Virus record (IMG/VR): IMGVR_UViG_3300050821_016912
Coordinates: 1 to 39,203 of that record
Strand: one strand, 5' to 3'
From: a virus
Length of the DNA: 39,203 nucleotides
The position numbers and the translations under genes were made by a program. The notes beneath the pieces are model-generated. The model did not search any database and was not told where the DNA came from. It worked only from the letters and a program-made list of their open reading frames with translations. Within the stretch, counting starts at the first letter, position 1. The number at the start of each line of letters is the position of its first letter. Of this stretch, positions 8,192 through 15,668 are shown one piece after another.

Positions 8192-8447
8192 GCCCCCACG
8201 CCTCGAGGGCTTTCTTAATAAAATTCATACCGCCATCGGTACTTGTATCAATGCCTTCGTTAACAATTTTCTCAAGCGCCTCAACCAATGCCAGCACCTT
8301 AGGGCTTGGGTTTTCATCGCGCCATTTGACGCCAGCCTTGAATATCTGGTCGTGCCGACTTCCAGGGCCAGGAACGTATTCGCTTTGCTTAAAGTAATGG
8401 TAACCATGGTCTTCGGCCGCCTGCTCAATCTTTTCTTCGTCCGTCAT
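8169..8447 (-). CDS. Hypothetical protein on the opposite strand, 92 aa
   Basis: Only minus-strand gene in the 24-kb late region. ATG at 8447 is preferred over GTG at 8453: AGAGG lies 5 bases before it. Starts [20 protein letters not shown]. The middle ([20 protein letters not shown]) and the helix [17 protein letters not shown] have the pattern of small early-region phage proteins (AA.. F..GvkW...). It is therefore probably a moron-type early gene placed between scaffold and capsid genes. Function unknown. Confidence 0.68.
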   Translation of the reverse strand: MTDEEKIEQAAEDHGYHYFKQSEYVPGPGSRHDQIFKAGVKWRDENPSPKVLALVEALEKIVNEGIDTSTDGGMNFIKKALEAWGLSPTGQI

Positions 8448-8816
8448 GTTCACCTCTAAAAGTGAGCGGCCGCGCGCGACTGCGGCTCACGTGCCCCCCA
8501 TAGACCAGGAATGCACGAGTTTTAGCCTGGCCATAAAGTGCGGGTTCCAGTTTTACAAGGAGACGGCCTCCAGGGGCCATCCCAAGTCCACAGCTTCCCC
8601 GCCTTCGCTCAAGACCTCTAAACCATAATTCTAGACCATTTACCATTTGAAAAACCGACGTCCAGGTGCAACAATCGGGCTGTCGTAAGGGCTTTTGCGC
8701 CCAAAAAATCACATCCGCCAAATCTATCTTCTCGTCGCGACCTTTAAAAAATTAAACGCGTTTTGCCGTCACCCTCAAACGCATTCATTTCAAATTTTTA
8801 AAGGGAATCACTCCAA
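8448..8816. other. Gap of about 370 bp before the capsid gene, no convincing gene
   Basis: No plus-strand gene fits. On the minus strand an open frame covers 8425-8721, but it lacks a start with ribosome site, runs through the next gene's ribosome site and has Arg/Gly/Trp-rich composition. Other minus frames give short protein-like pieces broken by stops (for example VLSEGGEAVDLGWPLEAVSL near 8575-8635, and LKLVHSWSMGGT near 8505-8540), which suggests decayed coding DNA. The last 60 bases are AT-rich and lead into the capsid ribosome site AAAGGGA at about 8800; a capsid-gene promoter could lie here but no clear -35/-10 pair was found. Confidence 0.5.
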
Positions 8817-10037
8817 ATGGGTGCTTATTTAGATTTAACCGCCATGAATGCGGCTTTAAAAGAGCTGTATGATGGTCAAACTGTAGAAAACCTCGTTTAC
8901 GCCGACAATCCGTTCCTCGCCATGGTGAAGAAAAAAACCGATTTCGGCGGTAAATATAAACCAATCCCGATTATCACGGGTGTGTCTCAAGGCCGCTCGG
9001 CTACTTTCAGCAATGCACAGGGCAACCAATCGCCCATGCAGATTGAAAGCTTTTTGCTCACCCGCTTTGCCGATTACTCGATTGCCACAATCGACAACCA
9101 AACCATGCTGGCCTCGGCCACCGACAAAATGAGCTTTTTGGAAGGCTCAAAGCTTGTGATCGATGGCGCGATTCGCTCGGTCACCAATTCCTTGGCCTCG
9201 AGCCTCTTTCGCTCGGGCACGGGCTCGATTGGTGTGGTGAGTGCTATTTCGACTGGTGCCATCACTCTGACCAACGTTGCAGATATTGTGCAATTTGAAA
9301 TCAACATGGTGCTCCAGGCTAACGCCACCGATGGCGGCACGCCCAGAACTGCCGTTGGTTATGTGATCGCTGTTGACCGCGTGAACGGTATTGTGACGGT
9401 TGCGTCCTCGGGCATGGGCGGCTCGGCTGCCACCCCCACGAGCTGGACGACGGGCGATTTCTTGCTTGTCCAAGGTGATGTGAATGCCAAAATTTCTGGT
9501 CTCCCTGCATGGCTTCCGACTTCGGCTCCTTCCAGCACGACCTTTTACGGCGTCAACCGCGCAGTTGATACCTGGCGCTTGGGTGGCGGCCGTTACAACG
9601 GATCGGCGCAACCGATTGAAGAGGCATTAATCGACGCCTCGGCTCTCCTCGCCCGTGAAGGCGGAAGGCCTGACACTTTTGTGACTAACTATCAAAGCTA
9701 CTCGGCTTTGGAAAAATCCTTGGGCTCAAAAGTCCAGTATGTCGATATGAAAGGCCCTGCCGATATTGGCTTTCGCGGCATTATGGTCAACGGCGCCAAT
9801 TCGACAATTAAAGTTTTCCCGGATCGCTCGTGCCAAGTGCTTTTGGGCTATTTGCTCCAAATGTCGACTTGGTCTTTGGAATCGCTGGGCGATGCGCCCC
9901 AAATTCTAAAGTACGGAGATGGTTTGGAAATGCTGCGTGTTTATAACGCAGACGCTGGCGAAGTGCGATGCGGCTACTACGCCAATCTCGCCACCAATGC
10001 ACCGGGTTGGAACGCCGTCGTTCAACTCTCCGCTTAA
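8817..10037 (+). CDS. Major capsid protein
   Basis: 406 residues, start MGAYLDLTAMNAALKELYDG, which resembles the N-arm of HK97-fold capsid proteins of podo- and siphovirus-like phages. The segment YADNPFLAMVKKKTDFGGKY and the repeated FRGIMVNGANSTIKVFPDRS strand region fit the A and P domains. A beta-rich stretch of about 90 residues near 140-225 (GAITLTNVADIVQFEINMVL through TGDFLLVQGDVN) looks like an inserted surface domain. The gene has its own AAAGGGA ribosome site and is followed by a strong terminator, as expected for the most expressed virion gene. Position after the scaffold supports the call. Confidence 0.88.
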   Translation: MGAYLDLTAMNAALKELYDGQTVENLVYADNPFLAMVKKKTDFGGKYKPIPIITGVSQGRSATFSNAQGNQSPMQIESFLLTRFADYSIATIDNQTMLASATDKMSFLEGSKLVIDGAIRSVTNSLASSLFRSGTGSIGVVSAISTGAITLTNVADIVQFEINMVLQANATDGGTPRTAVGYVIAVDRVNGIVTVASSGMGGSAATPTSWTTGDFLLVQGDVNAKISGLPAWLPTSAPSSTTFYGVNRAVDTWRLGGGRYNGSAQPIEEALIDASALLAREGGRPDTFVTNYQSYSALEKSLGSKVQYVDMKGPADIGFRGIMVNGANSTIKVFPDRSCQVLLGYLLQMSTWSLESLGDAPQILKYGDGLEMLRVYNADAGEVRCGYYANLATNAPGWNAVVQLSA

Positions 10038-10058
10038 TTTTTACTCTCTCTCTCTCTT

Positions 10059-10094
10059 GGGGCCGCCTTTATTGTTCGGGGCGGCCCCTTCTTT
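10059..10094 (+). terminator. Rho-independent terminator after the capsid gene
   Basis: Perfect 9-bp stem GGGGCCGCC (10059-10067) and GGCGGCCCC (10080-10088) around a 12-base loop, followed by TTCTTT. A CT repeat, (CT)6-7, precedes it at about 10044-10057. It lies 21 bases after the capsid stop and may attenuate transcription so that capsid mRNA exceeds the downstream genes. Confidence 0.85.
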
Positions 10095-10136
10095 GATCCC
10101 GTGGGGGCATCGATCAAGGAAATAAATACCGCCCAT

Positions 10137-10153
10137 TTGGGTTTAAAACCCAA
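10137..10153 (+). promoter_or_regulatory. Short hairpin just before a ribosome site
   Basis: TTGGGTT-TAA-AACCCAA, a perfect 7-bp inverted repeat ending at the AAGAAGG ribosome site of the gene at 10169. It could tune translation or protect a processed 5' end of the mRNA. No promoter is visible between it and the upstream terminator. Confidence 0.4.
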
Positions 10154-10168
10154 GAAGGTAAAATCAAA

Positions 10169-10579
10169 ATGAATCGTTATCTCACTCAATTTCCACTGAT
10201 GTTCGAGAAAAAAGTGGTCAGCGTTTTTGCCAAGGTCACCTTTGGTGCCTCGGGCGCTCCAACTTTAACCACCACCAGCTCCAAGGGCATTGTCTCGGTC
10301 ACTAGGAATTCGGCTGGCACCTTTACTTTTCTCTTTGGCACCAAAGCCGGCATGCTCGACACTTATGTAAAACTTCTTTGTATCAAGCACGTTTTTGACA
10401 CCTCTGGCACGTCGTCTGCACCCGCATCCCCAAGTGTTTATGTGGCTTTAAACTCGATTGCAACGGTTGGCACCTCGACAATCAAAATTGTGTTTAATGC
10501 CGCCGGCACCGCCACCGATCCCGCCTCGGGCGAGATTGTTTACTTGGAATTTATCCTTGGCGATTCGACTGCACCATGA
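10169..10579 (+). CDS. Beta-rich virion protein, possible capsid accessory
   Basis: 136 residues directly after the capsid terminator with ribosome site AAGAAGG. Ser/Thr/Gly-rich with many alternating strands: VVSVFAKVTFGASGAPTLTT, GTFTFLFGTKAG, then TSTIKIVFNAAGTATDPASG and a last strand EIVYLEFILGD. Composition and place suggest a structural protein such as a capsid decoration or a spike-base protein. No catalytic motif is seen. ATG of the next gene overlaps its stop (ATGA). Confidence 0.6.
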   Translation: MNRYLTQFPLMFEKKVVSVFAKVTFGASGAPTLTTTSSKGIVSVTRNSAGTFTFLFGTKAGMLDTYVKLLCIKHVFDTSGTSSAPASPSVYVALNSIATVGTSTIKIVFNAAGTATDPASGEIVYLEFILGDSTAP

Positions 10580-10830
10580 TGATGCATGACCCAAAAAAAA
10601 CCGTCTCGGTCATCATGTCTAAGATGCAAAAAGACGGCTCCACAAAAGATGCATTGCTCAAACCCGAGGCCTCAACGGACGACACGCTTGATTCCTTTAA
10701 GGCCATTGCAGAAGACATGCTAGCTGCCATCCAAGCTGGATCAGCAAGTGATTTGGCAGCAAGTCTTAAAGCCTGCATGGCCGAGTATGATTCCCAAGAG
10801 GACGCCGCACCCGATCAAGGTGAGGAATAA
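10576..10830 (+). CDS. Small acidic helical protein, 84 aa
   Basis: Starts MMMHDPKKTVSVIMSKMQKD; ATG at 10576 overlaps the previous stop. A helix (DTLDSFKAIAEDMLAAIQAG) is followed by a second (SDLAASLKACMAEYDSQEDA) and an acidic end. This two-helix pattern is common for a small conserved protein next to phage capsid genes, of unknown role. The next gene begins immediately after the stop (TAAGTG). Confidence 0.6.
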   Translation: MMMHDPKKTVSVIMSKMQKDGSTKDALLKPEASTDDTLDSFKAIAEDMLAAIQAGSASDLAASLKACMAEYDSQEDAAPDQGEE

Positions 10831-11748
10831 GTGTCCGCTCCGGGGCTTGTCTCTTTGGCATCGTTGAGACTACAGGCACAGCAAAAGGCCGATATGGTCA
10901 ATTCCCAATTCGTGACGACGAGGGAATGGAATCAATATCTCACCAACTCTTATAAAGAGCTTTATGACCTTTTGATTGCGGCCTACGGCAACGATTACTT
11001 TGTGCAAACCCCGTATTTATTCGCGTCCGATGGTGTGAACAACCAATTTGCTCTGCCATCGGACTTTTATAAAATTCTAGGCCTTGATTTGGTTTTAACC
11101 ACAACGCCTCAAGGCTGTATTTCCTTAAAAAGATTTAATTTTAACGAACGAAACAAGCTCTCTTACCCCGCTGTTCAAACCTATTACGGCTCAAACTTGC
11201 GCTATAGGCTCGCTGGCAATTTTATTTTCTTTGAGCCCACACCGACGACAGGGCAAAACTTTCAATTGTGGTACGTGCCGGAGCCCCAAGATTTACAAAT
11301 CAATTTTGTATCAGCCCTTGCCTCAAGCTCGCCCACTGTGGCGTGCTCAGATACCTCGCTGCTCACGGTTGGGATGCAGTTATCATCCACCACGGGCATT
11401 ACAGCGGGTACTACGATTCAAAGTATTACGACCAATACCAGTATCACGATGTCGGCCAATGCCACGGCAACAGTCTCGCCAGCCCTGATTCAGGCGTGGA
11501 ATGATTCTGTGACCTTTGATGGGATCTCGGGTTGGGAAGAATACGTGATTGTCGATGCTGCGATCAAAGCAATGCTCAAAGAGGAATCCGACGCCTCAGC
11601 CTTGATGGCCCAAAAGCAGGCATTGCTCAAACGCTTGGAGGATATGGCGGCGAACCGCGATGCCAACCAGCCCATCACTGTCTCCGACACTCAAGGGGCT
11701 GATTTTTCCGATGGTTGGGGTTTTGGCGGCGGTTTTAATGGCTACTAA
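10831..11748 (+). CDS. Head-tail connector / adaptor protein
   Basis: 305 residues from GTG. The N-terminus is helical (LRLQAQQKADMVNSQFVTTR, EWNQYLTNSYKELYDLLIAA) and is followed by beta-rich sequence with YLFASDGVNNQFALPSDFYK and FIFFEPTPTTGQNFQLWYVP, the pattern of the adaptor ring (gp11/tail-tubular-A-like) that joins the portal to the nozzle. A Ser/Thr-rich block of about 55 residues near 155-215, with TTGITAGTTIQSITTNTSIT, looks like an inserted beta module. The helical segment EEYVIVDAAIKAMLKEESDA then resumes the adaptor fold. Tail Gly/Phe-rich. Overlaps the next gene by 11 bases. Confidence 0.7.
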   Translation: MSAPGLVSLASLRLQAQQKADMVNSQFVTTREWNQYLTNSYKELYDLLIAAYGNDYFVQTPYLFASDGVNNQFALPSDFYKILGLDLVLTTTPQGCISLKRFNFNERNKLSYPAVQTYYGSNLRYRLAGNFIFFEPTPTTGQNFQLWYVPEPQDLQINFVSALASSSPTVACSDTSLLTVGMQLSSTTGITAGTTIQSITTNTSITMSANATATVSPALIQAWNDSVTFDGISGWEEYVIVDAAIKAMLKEESDASALMAQKQALLKRLEDMAANRDANQPITVSDTQGADFSDGWGFGGGFNGY

Positions 11749-12118
11749 CACCCCCTCTGTCACCATTGCCCAGGTCCAAACCCTCGATAAAGATACAAAC
11801 CAGCTCCAAAGCAATATCGCATCGGCCTTTAATACTTACCAGACAGGTTTAAGCAGCACGATTCAATCCCTTCAGTCGAGTATTTCAGACCTTCAAAGCT
11901 CTAATTTTTCCTCGGGCAAGATTTTAACAAAACAAGCCCTGGCCTCTGGTTCTAATAATATCCCCCATGGCTTAGGCAAAGCCCTCACGGGTTGGGTGAT
12001 TGTGCGCCAAAGGGCCTCGGCCACCTTTTACGACACGCAAGATTCCAACACCATCCCGCAGACCACACTTTTACTCACCTCATCGGCTTCGGTCACGGTG
12101 GATATTTATGTGTTTTAA
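11738..12118 (+). CDS. Small tail/fibre protein with coiled coil and C-terminal beta domain
   Basis: 126 residues from ATG at 11738, inside the end of the adaptor gene. A coiled-coil-like stretch (LDKDTNQLQSNIASAFNTYQ, SSTIQSLQSSISDLQSSN) leads to a compact beta domain: KILTKQALASGSNNIPHGLG, LTGWVIVRQRASATFYDTQD and TLLLTSSASVTVDIYVF. This HGLGKxLxGW...A.x.YD...T.LTSSA.VTV..YVF pattern is common at the C-terminus of phage tail and fibre proteins and probably trimerises. An upstream start at 11660 would only add frame-shadow sequence. Confidence 0.65.
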   Translation: MATNTPSVTIAQVQTLDKDTNQLQSNIASAFNTYQTGLSSTIQSLQSSISDLQSSNFSSGKILTKQALASGSNNIPHGLGKALTGWVIVRQRASATFYDTQDSNTIPQTTLLLTSSASVTVDIYVF

Positions 12119-12130
12119 GAGGCTTCAATA

Positions 12131-15100
12131 ATGGCCTTACAACCGCAAACTTTGCCCATCTCCCTTGGCCAAGGTGTTGACACCAAAACCGACCCAAAAC
12201 AGGTGGTACAGGGGAAGCTTTTATCGCTTGAAAACGGCAGATTTGGCACGACCAAAGAGATTACCAAGCGCATTGGCTCAACGGCACTCCCGCAAGCCAT
12301 TTTTGGCGGCTCCAGTATCTCAAAAGGTTATGGGGTTGCCTCATACAACAACGAATTAGATTTAGTCGACGGGTCCTCACTTTATTCTTATTCACCCAAC
12401 GAGCAATCATGGCTTAATAAAGGCCCTTTGGTGGGGGCTGGGTTATCAGTCCAAAGCATTGTCAGAAACTCTGGGGGCCAATCGGTTCAAGACCACGCTT
12501 TTGATAGTGCCACGGGGCTACACTGCTACGTTTATCAGGATTCCATTAATGGGCTTTGTTATTCGATTTTGGATTCCTCAACACAGGCCTTGATTGTCCA
12601 GGGCGGCGTTATTGATGCAACCGGCGGTTATGCCAAGGTTTTAAAAAACGGCTCAAACTTCGTGATTATTTATCAAGAGGTGGGAGCCACCCTTGTGCTC
12701 CATTATAAAACCATTGCCACAAATAACCCCTCGGTGATCTCTGCCGCCACCACCATTTCCATCCATTGCGACGAGAATGGTTTATTTGATTGCGAAGTCA
12801 TTGGCTCGAATATTTACATTGCGCATTCTTATGCTTTTGTGGCCGGGGTCATGGTTTATTCGCTATCAAGCTCCCTTGTTTTATCCTCACCCTTTTTGAC
12901 CCAAACGGGGGCTGCCGCCAATGGGGCTAACTCCATCGCCGTTTTTGGCGATGCATCCAATAACGTGTGGGTCGCCTTTTCCAACTCCACCGACACTGCG
13001 GCCTTTATTTTAAACTCAAGCCTCACCCAACAATTGGCGCCCACGGTTATTGCAACAAGTGGACAAGTCCCTTTAGGCTCCAACATCACAGGTTATGTCT
13101 CGGGCACGACGGCCCATATTTATTGGACCTATAATACAGGCGGCACCGCCCGCAACGCGATTGCCCAAAACACTCTGACCTTTGGTGGCACGGCCGGCAC
13201 ACCTGGCACCTTTATTTTGGGCCTTAATTTAGCCTCCAAGATTTTTCTTTATAACTCGACACCTTATATGTTCGTGTTTAACTCTGGCCCGACGATTCAG
13301 GGCACTTATTTTCTGTTAAATCTCTTGGGCCAAATTATTTTAAAGCTTGCACCAGGGGATGCGGGTGGCGTGCCCACTGCCACATGCCTTCTGCCCGAGG
13401 TGATCTCAATTTCCACGGGTAATTTTATTTATCCCTATCTTTTCAAAGATAATTTATCGTCTAATTTTAACGGCATCACGTATCTAACAGGCCTGTCCTC
13501 GGCACAGATCAATTTAAATCCCTTAACCACCCCAACCAAGGCCGTTTTAGGCGATAACCTTCATCTGGGTGTGGGCCAAGTTTACATGTATGACGGCTCC
13601 AACGTCGTCGAGCATAATTTCCATCTTTATCCTGAAATTGTCTCAGGGGTATATCAATCGGGTTCCGGTCAAATTGGGCCAGGCTCCAACACCGCCAATG
13701 TGGCATCCTACAAATTTAGCTATGTGGCCTGCTATGAATGGCAAGACAACCAAGGGCAAACCCACAGGTCCTCGCCCTCTGCAAAGCCCGTCACGGTTTC
13801 TTTGGGCGTGCAGGCTGGATCAAGCTCGACTGGCAATTTTGTTATAGGGGCATCACAAATTACAAACGTCGGGGGGGTCACTCCTGCCTCGGCCTACAGC
13901 GTGGGTCAGATTATCAACAACGCCAATCTCGCCCAAAACACCTATGTGACGGCCGTTTTAGGCGGCTCCAACATACTGCAATTATCAGCCCCTTGCATTT
14001 CAACTTCGGCTGCGAATAATCCATTTGGGACTTTTGATGTCGATTCCATTTTAGTCACCGTGCCCACGCTAACCGCCACGGCCAAGAATAACGTCACAAT
14101 CGAGCTTTACCGCACGACTTGTAACGGCACGGTTTATTACAAAACCGCAACGGCAGCCAATAACCCTGCGACCGATTCGATTACCTTTACCGACACCACG
14201 GCCGATAGTTTACTCGTTTCAAATCCCCAGCTTTACACCAATGGCGGCGAGGTGGAAAATATTGGCGCACCGGCTGCCAACATTGTTTATGCCAACTCCA
14301 AGGGCCGTGTGATCTTAGTCCCCTCTGAATCGCCTTTGACCTGGTGGTATTCCAAGCAAGTCATTTCAGGGGTGCCGGTTGAATTTTCTGATTTATTTAC
14401 CACCACGGTCACAAGCAAACTTGGCTCGATCACCGCCATTGGCGAAATGGACGATAAATTAGTCTTTTTTGGCCCCACAACCAAAGGCTATGTTGTGGGC
14501 TCAGGCCCTGCTGCTGATGGTACCAACAATGATTATTCTGATTTGATCTTGATTCCTTCTACAAAGGGCTGCCAAAACCAAGCGTCGGTGATCTCAACGC
14601 CCGATGGGATTATTTATCAATCGGCCAGGGGCATTTATTTACTCTCAAGAAATTTAACTGACGTTTATATCGGGGCCGATGTCGAGGCTTATTCTTCTTA
14701 CGCTATCACCTCGGCGCAGGCGACGCCCAACACCACCGAGATTGAATTTACTTTGAGCAATGGGCAAAAGCTCGTTTATGACTACAACCAAAGGCAATGG
14801 GGCGTTGATACTCTGCCAGCCGAAGCCTTTGACACGACCATTTTTAGCGGCGTCACCAATTATCTCACCACCACGGGGCTTGTGACACAGGCGGCACCTG
14901 GCACCTACACCGACAATACCGCGTTTATTCCCTTAAGCCTTAAAACCTCGTGGCTTCAAATGGCAGGCATCCAAGGGTTTCAAAGGGTTTGGGATTTAAA
15001 CATCTTAGGCACCTATTTCTCGCCCCACACTTTGACCGTTAATATTTACACCGATTATCAGACCTCACCTGGGCAGACCGTGACGATTCCTGTTTTATCC

Positions 15101-15283
15101 GATCCCGTGGGCTATCAGTTTACCATTCATTTGCTGGTGCAAAAATGCGAGGCCATGCAGATTGAAATCATCGAGACGCAGTCGGGAAGCTTTGGCCAGG
15201 GGTTTTCTATTTCAGCCCTCACGTTTTCAGCAGGAATAAAGCAGGGCTTGCGCTCGCTGCCCGAGAGCAAGTCTTATGGGTGA
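12131..15283 (+). CDS. Tail nozzle (tail-tubular-B-like) protein, 1050 aa
   Basis: Largest gene. MALQPQTLPISLGQGVDTKT, then a long chain of short beta repeats consistent with propeller blades (for example GYGVASYNNELDLVDGSSLY, and IIYQSARGIYLLSRNLTDVY near 840). The motif LGSITAIGEMDDKLVFFGPT near 770 and the following conserved-looking segment fit proteins in the nozzle position of podovirus tails (T7 gp12 or P22 gp10 type). A module with ASQITNVGGVTPASAYSVGQ near 570-630 resembles inserted beta repeats in other virion genes here. It closes the tail tube and serves as attachment base for fibres. Called from place after the adaptor, size and beta composition. Confidence 0.72.
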   Translation: MALQPQTLPISLGQGVDTKTDPKQVVQGKLLSLENGRFGTTKEITKRIGSTALPQAIFGGSSISKGYGVASYNNELDLVDGSSLYSYSPNEQSWLNKGPLVGAGLSVQSIVRNSGGQSVQDHAFDSATGLHCYVYQDSINGLCYSILDSSTQALIVQGGVIDATGGYAKVLKNGSNFVIIYQEVGATLVLHYKTIATNNPSVISAATTISIHCDENGLFDCEVIGSNIYIAHSYAFVAGVMVYSLSSSLVLSSPFLTQTGAAANGANSIAVFGDASNNVWVAFSNSTDTAAFILNSSLTQQLAPTVIATSGQVPLGSNITGYVSGTTAHIYWTYNTGGTARNAIAQNTLTFGGTAGTPGTFILGLNLASKIFLYNSTPYMFVFNSGPTIQGTYFLLNLLGQIILKLAPGDAGGVPTATCLLPEVISISTGNFIYPYLFKDNLSSNFNGITYLTGLSSAQINLNPLTTPTKAVLGDNLHLGVGQVYMYDGSNVVEHNFHLYPEIVSGVYQSGSGQIGPGSNTANVASYKFSYVACYEWQDNQGQTHRSSPSAKPVTVSLGVQAGSSSTGNFVIGASQITNVGGVTPASAYSVGQIINNANLAQNTYVTAVLGGSNILQLSAPCISTSAANNPFGTFDVDSILVTVPTLTATAKNNVTIELYRTTCNGTVYYKTATAANNPATDSITFTDTTADSLLVSNPQLYTNGGEVENIGAPAANIVYANSKGRVILVPSESPLTWWYSKQVISGVPVEFSDLFTTTVTSKLGSITAIGEMDDKLVFFGPTTKGYVVGSGPAADGTNNDYSDLILIPSTKGCQNQASVISTPDGIIYQSARGIYLLSRNLTDVYIGADVEAYSSYAITSAQATPNTTEIEFTLSNGQKLVYDYNQRQWGVDTLPAEAFDTTIFSGVTNYLTTTGLVTQAAPGTYTDNTAFIPLSLKTSWLQMAGIQGFQRVWDLNILGTYFSPHTLTVNIYTDYQTSPGQTVTIPVLSDPVGYQFTIHLLVQKCEAMQIEIIETQSGSFGQGFSISALTFSAGIKQGLRSLPESKSYG

Positions 15284-15665
15284 GCTTTATACGTTTGTCA
15301 GAGCTTATCGGGATGAAGACTTTGATGAATTGGCATCGTGGTATGAGGCTTGGGGACAAAAAGTGCCAAAAAAAGAGTTTTTGCCCTCTTTGGGCTACAT
15401 CGCAGAGGGTGTGGCGGCTGGGTTTATGTACAATGTCGAAAACAAATTGGGTTTAATCGATTTTTACATCTCAAATCCCAAAAGTAAAACGTCCATGAGG
15501 GATTCAGCCCTTGATCACATCACAAGGCTTTTGATTTGTGATGCGGGTTTTAAAAACTTAAAAGCCGTGACCACCACAACCAAGCTTCAGGCCATCAAAG
15601 AGCGGGCTAAAAAGCATAATTTCGACAATATCGGCGAGTGCACGATGCTATTTAGGGGGATTTAA
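15276..15665 (+). CDS. GNAT-like virion-region protein (gp13 position)
   Basis: 129 residues; ATG overlaps the nozzle stop by 8 bases. FVRAYRDEDFDELASWYEAW at the start, then LGYIAEGVAAGFMYNVENKL, GLIDFYISNPKS and a helix MRDSALDHITRLLICDAGF followed by LKAVTTTTKLQAIKERAKK: an N-acetyltransferase-like order of strands, but with no clear R/Q-x-x-G-x-G/A acetyl-CoA loop. T7 gp13, which lies between the nozzle and the ejection proteins and is also annotated as GNAT-like in many relatives, is the positional match. A structural or assembly role is more likely than catalysis. Confidence 0.6.
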   Translation: MGELYTFVRAYRDEDFDELASWYEAWGQKVPKKEFLPSLGYIAEGVAAGFMYNVENKLGLIDFYISNPKSKTSMRDSALDHITRLLICDAGFKNLKAVTTTTKLQAIKERAKKHNFDNIGECTMLFRGI

Positions 15666-15668
15666 AAT

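Noticed and set aside
8425-8721. 98-aa minus-strand open frame before the capsid gene
   Set aside because: Overlaps the next gene and its ribosome site in another frame, has no ribosome site of its own, and is rich in Arg, Trp and Gly as shadow frames are.
9147-9611. 154-aa minus-strand frame inside the capsid gene
   Set aside because: Antisense of the major capsid gene, Arg/His/Ala-rich, no start signal.
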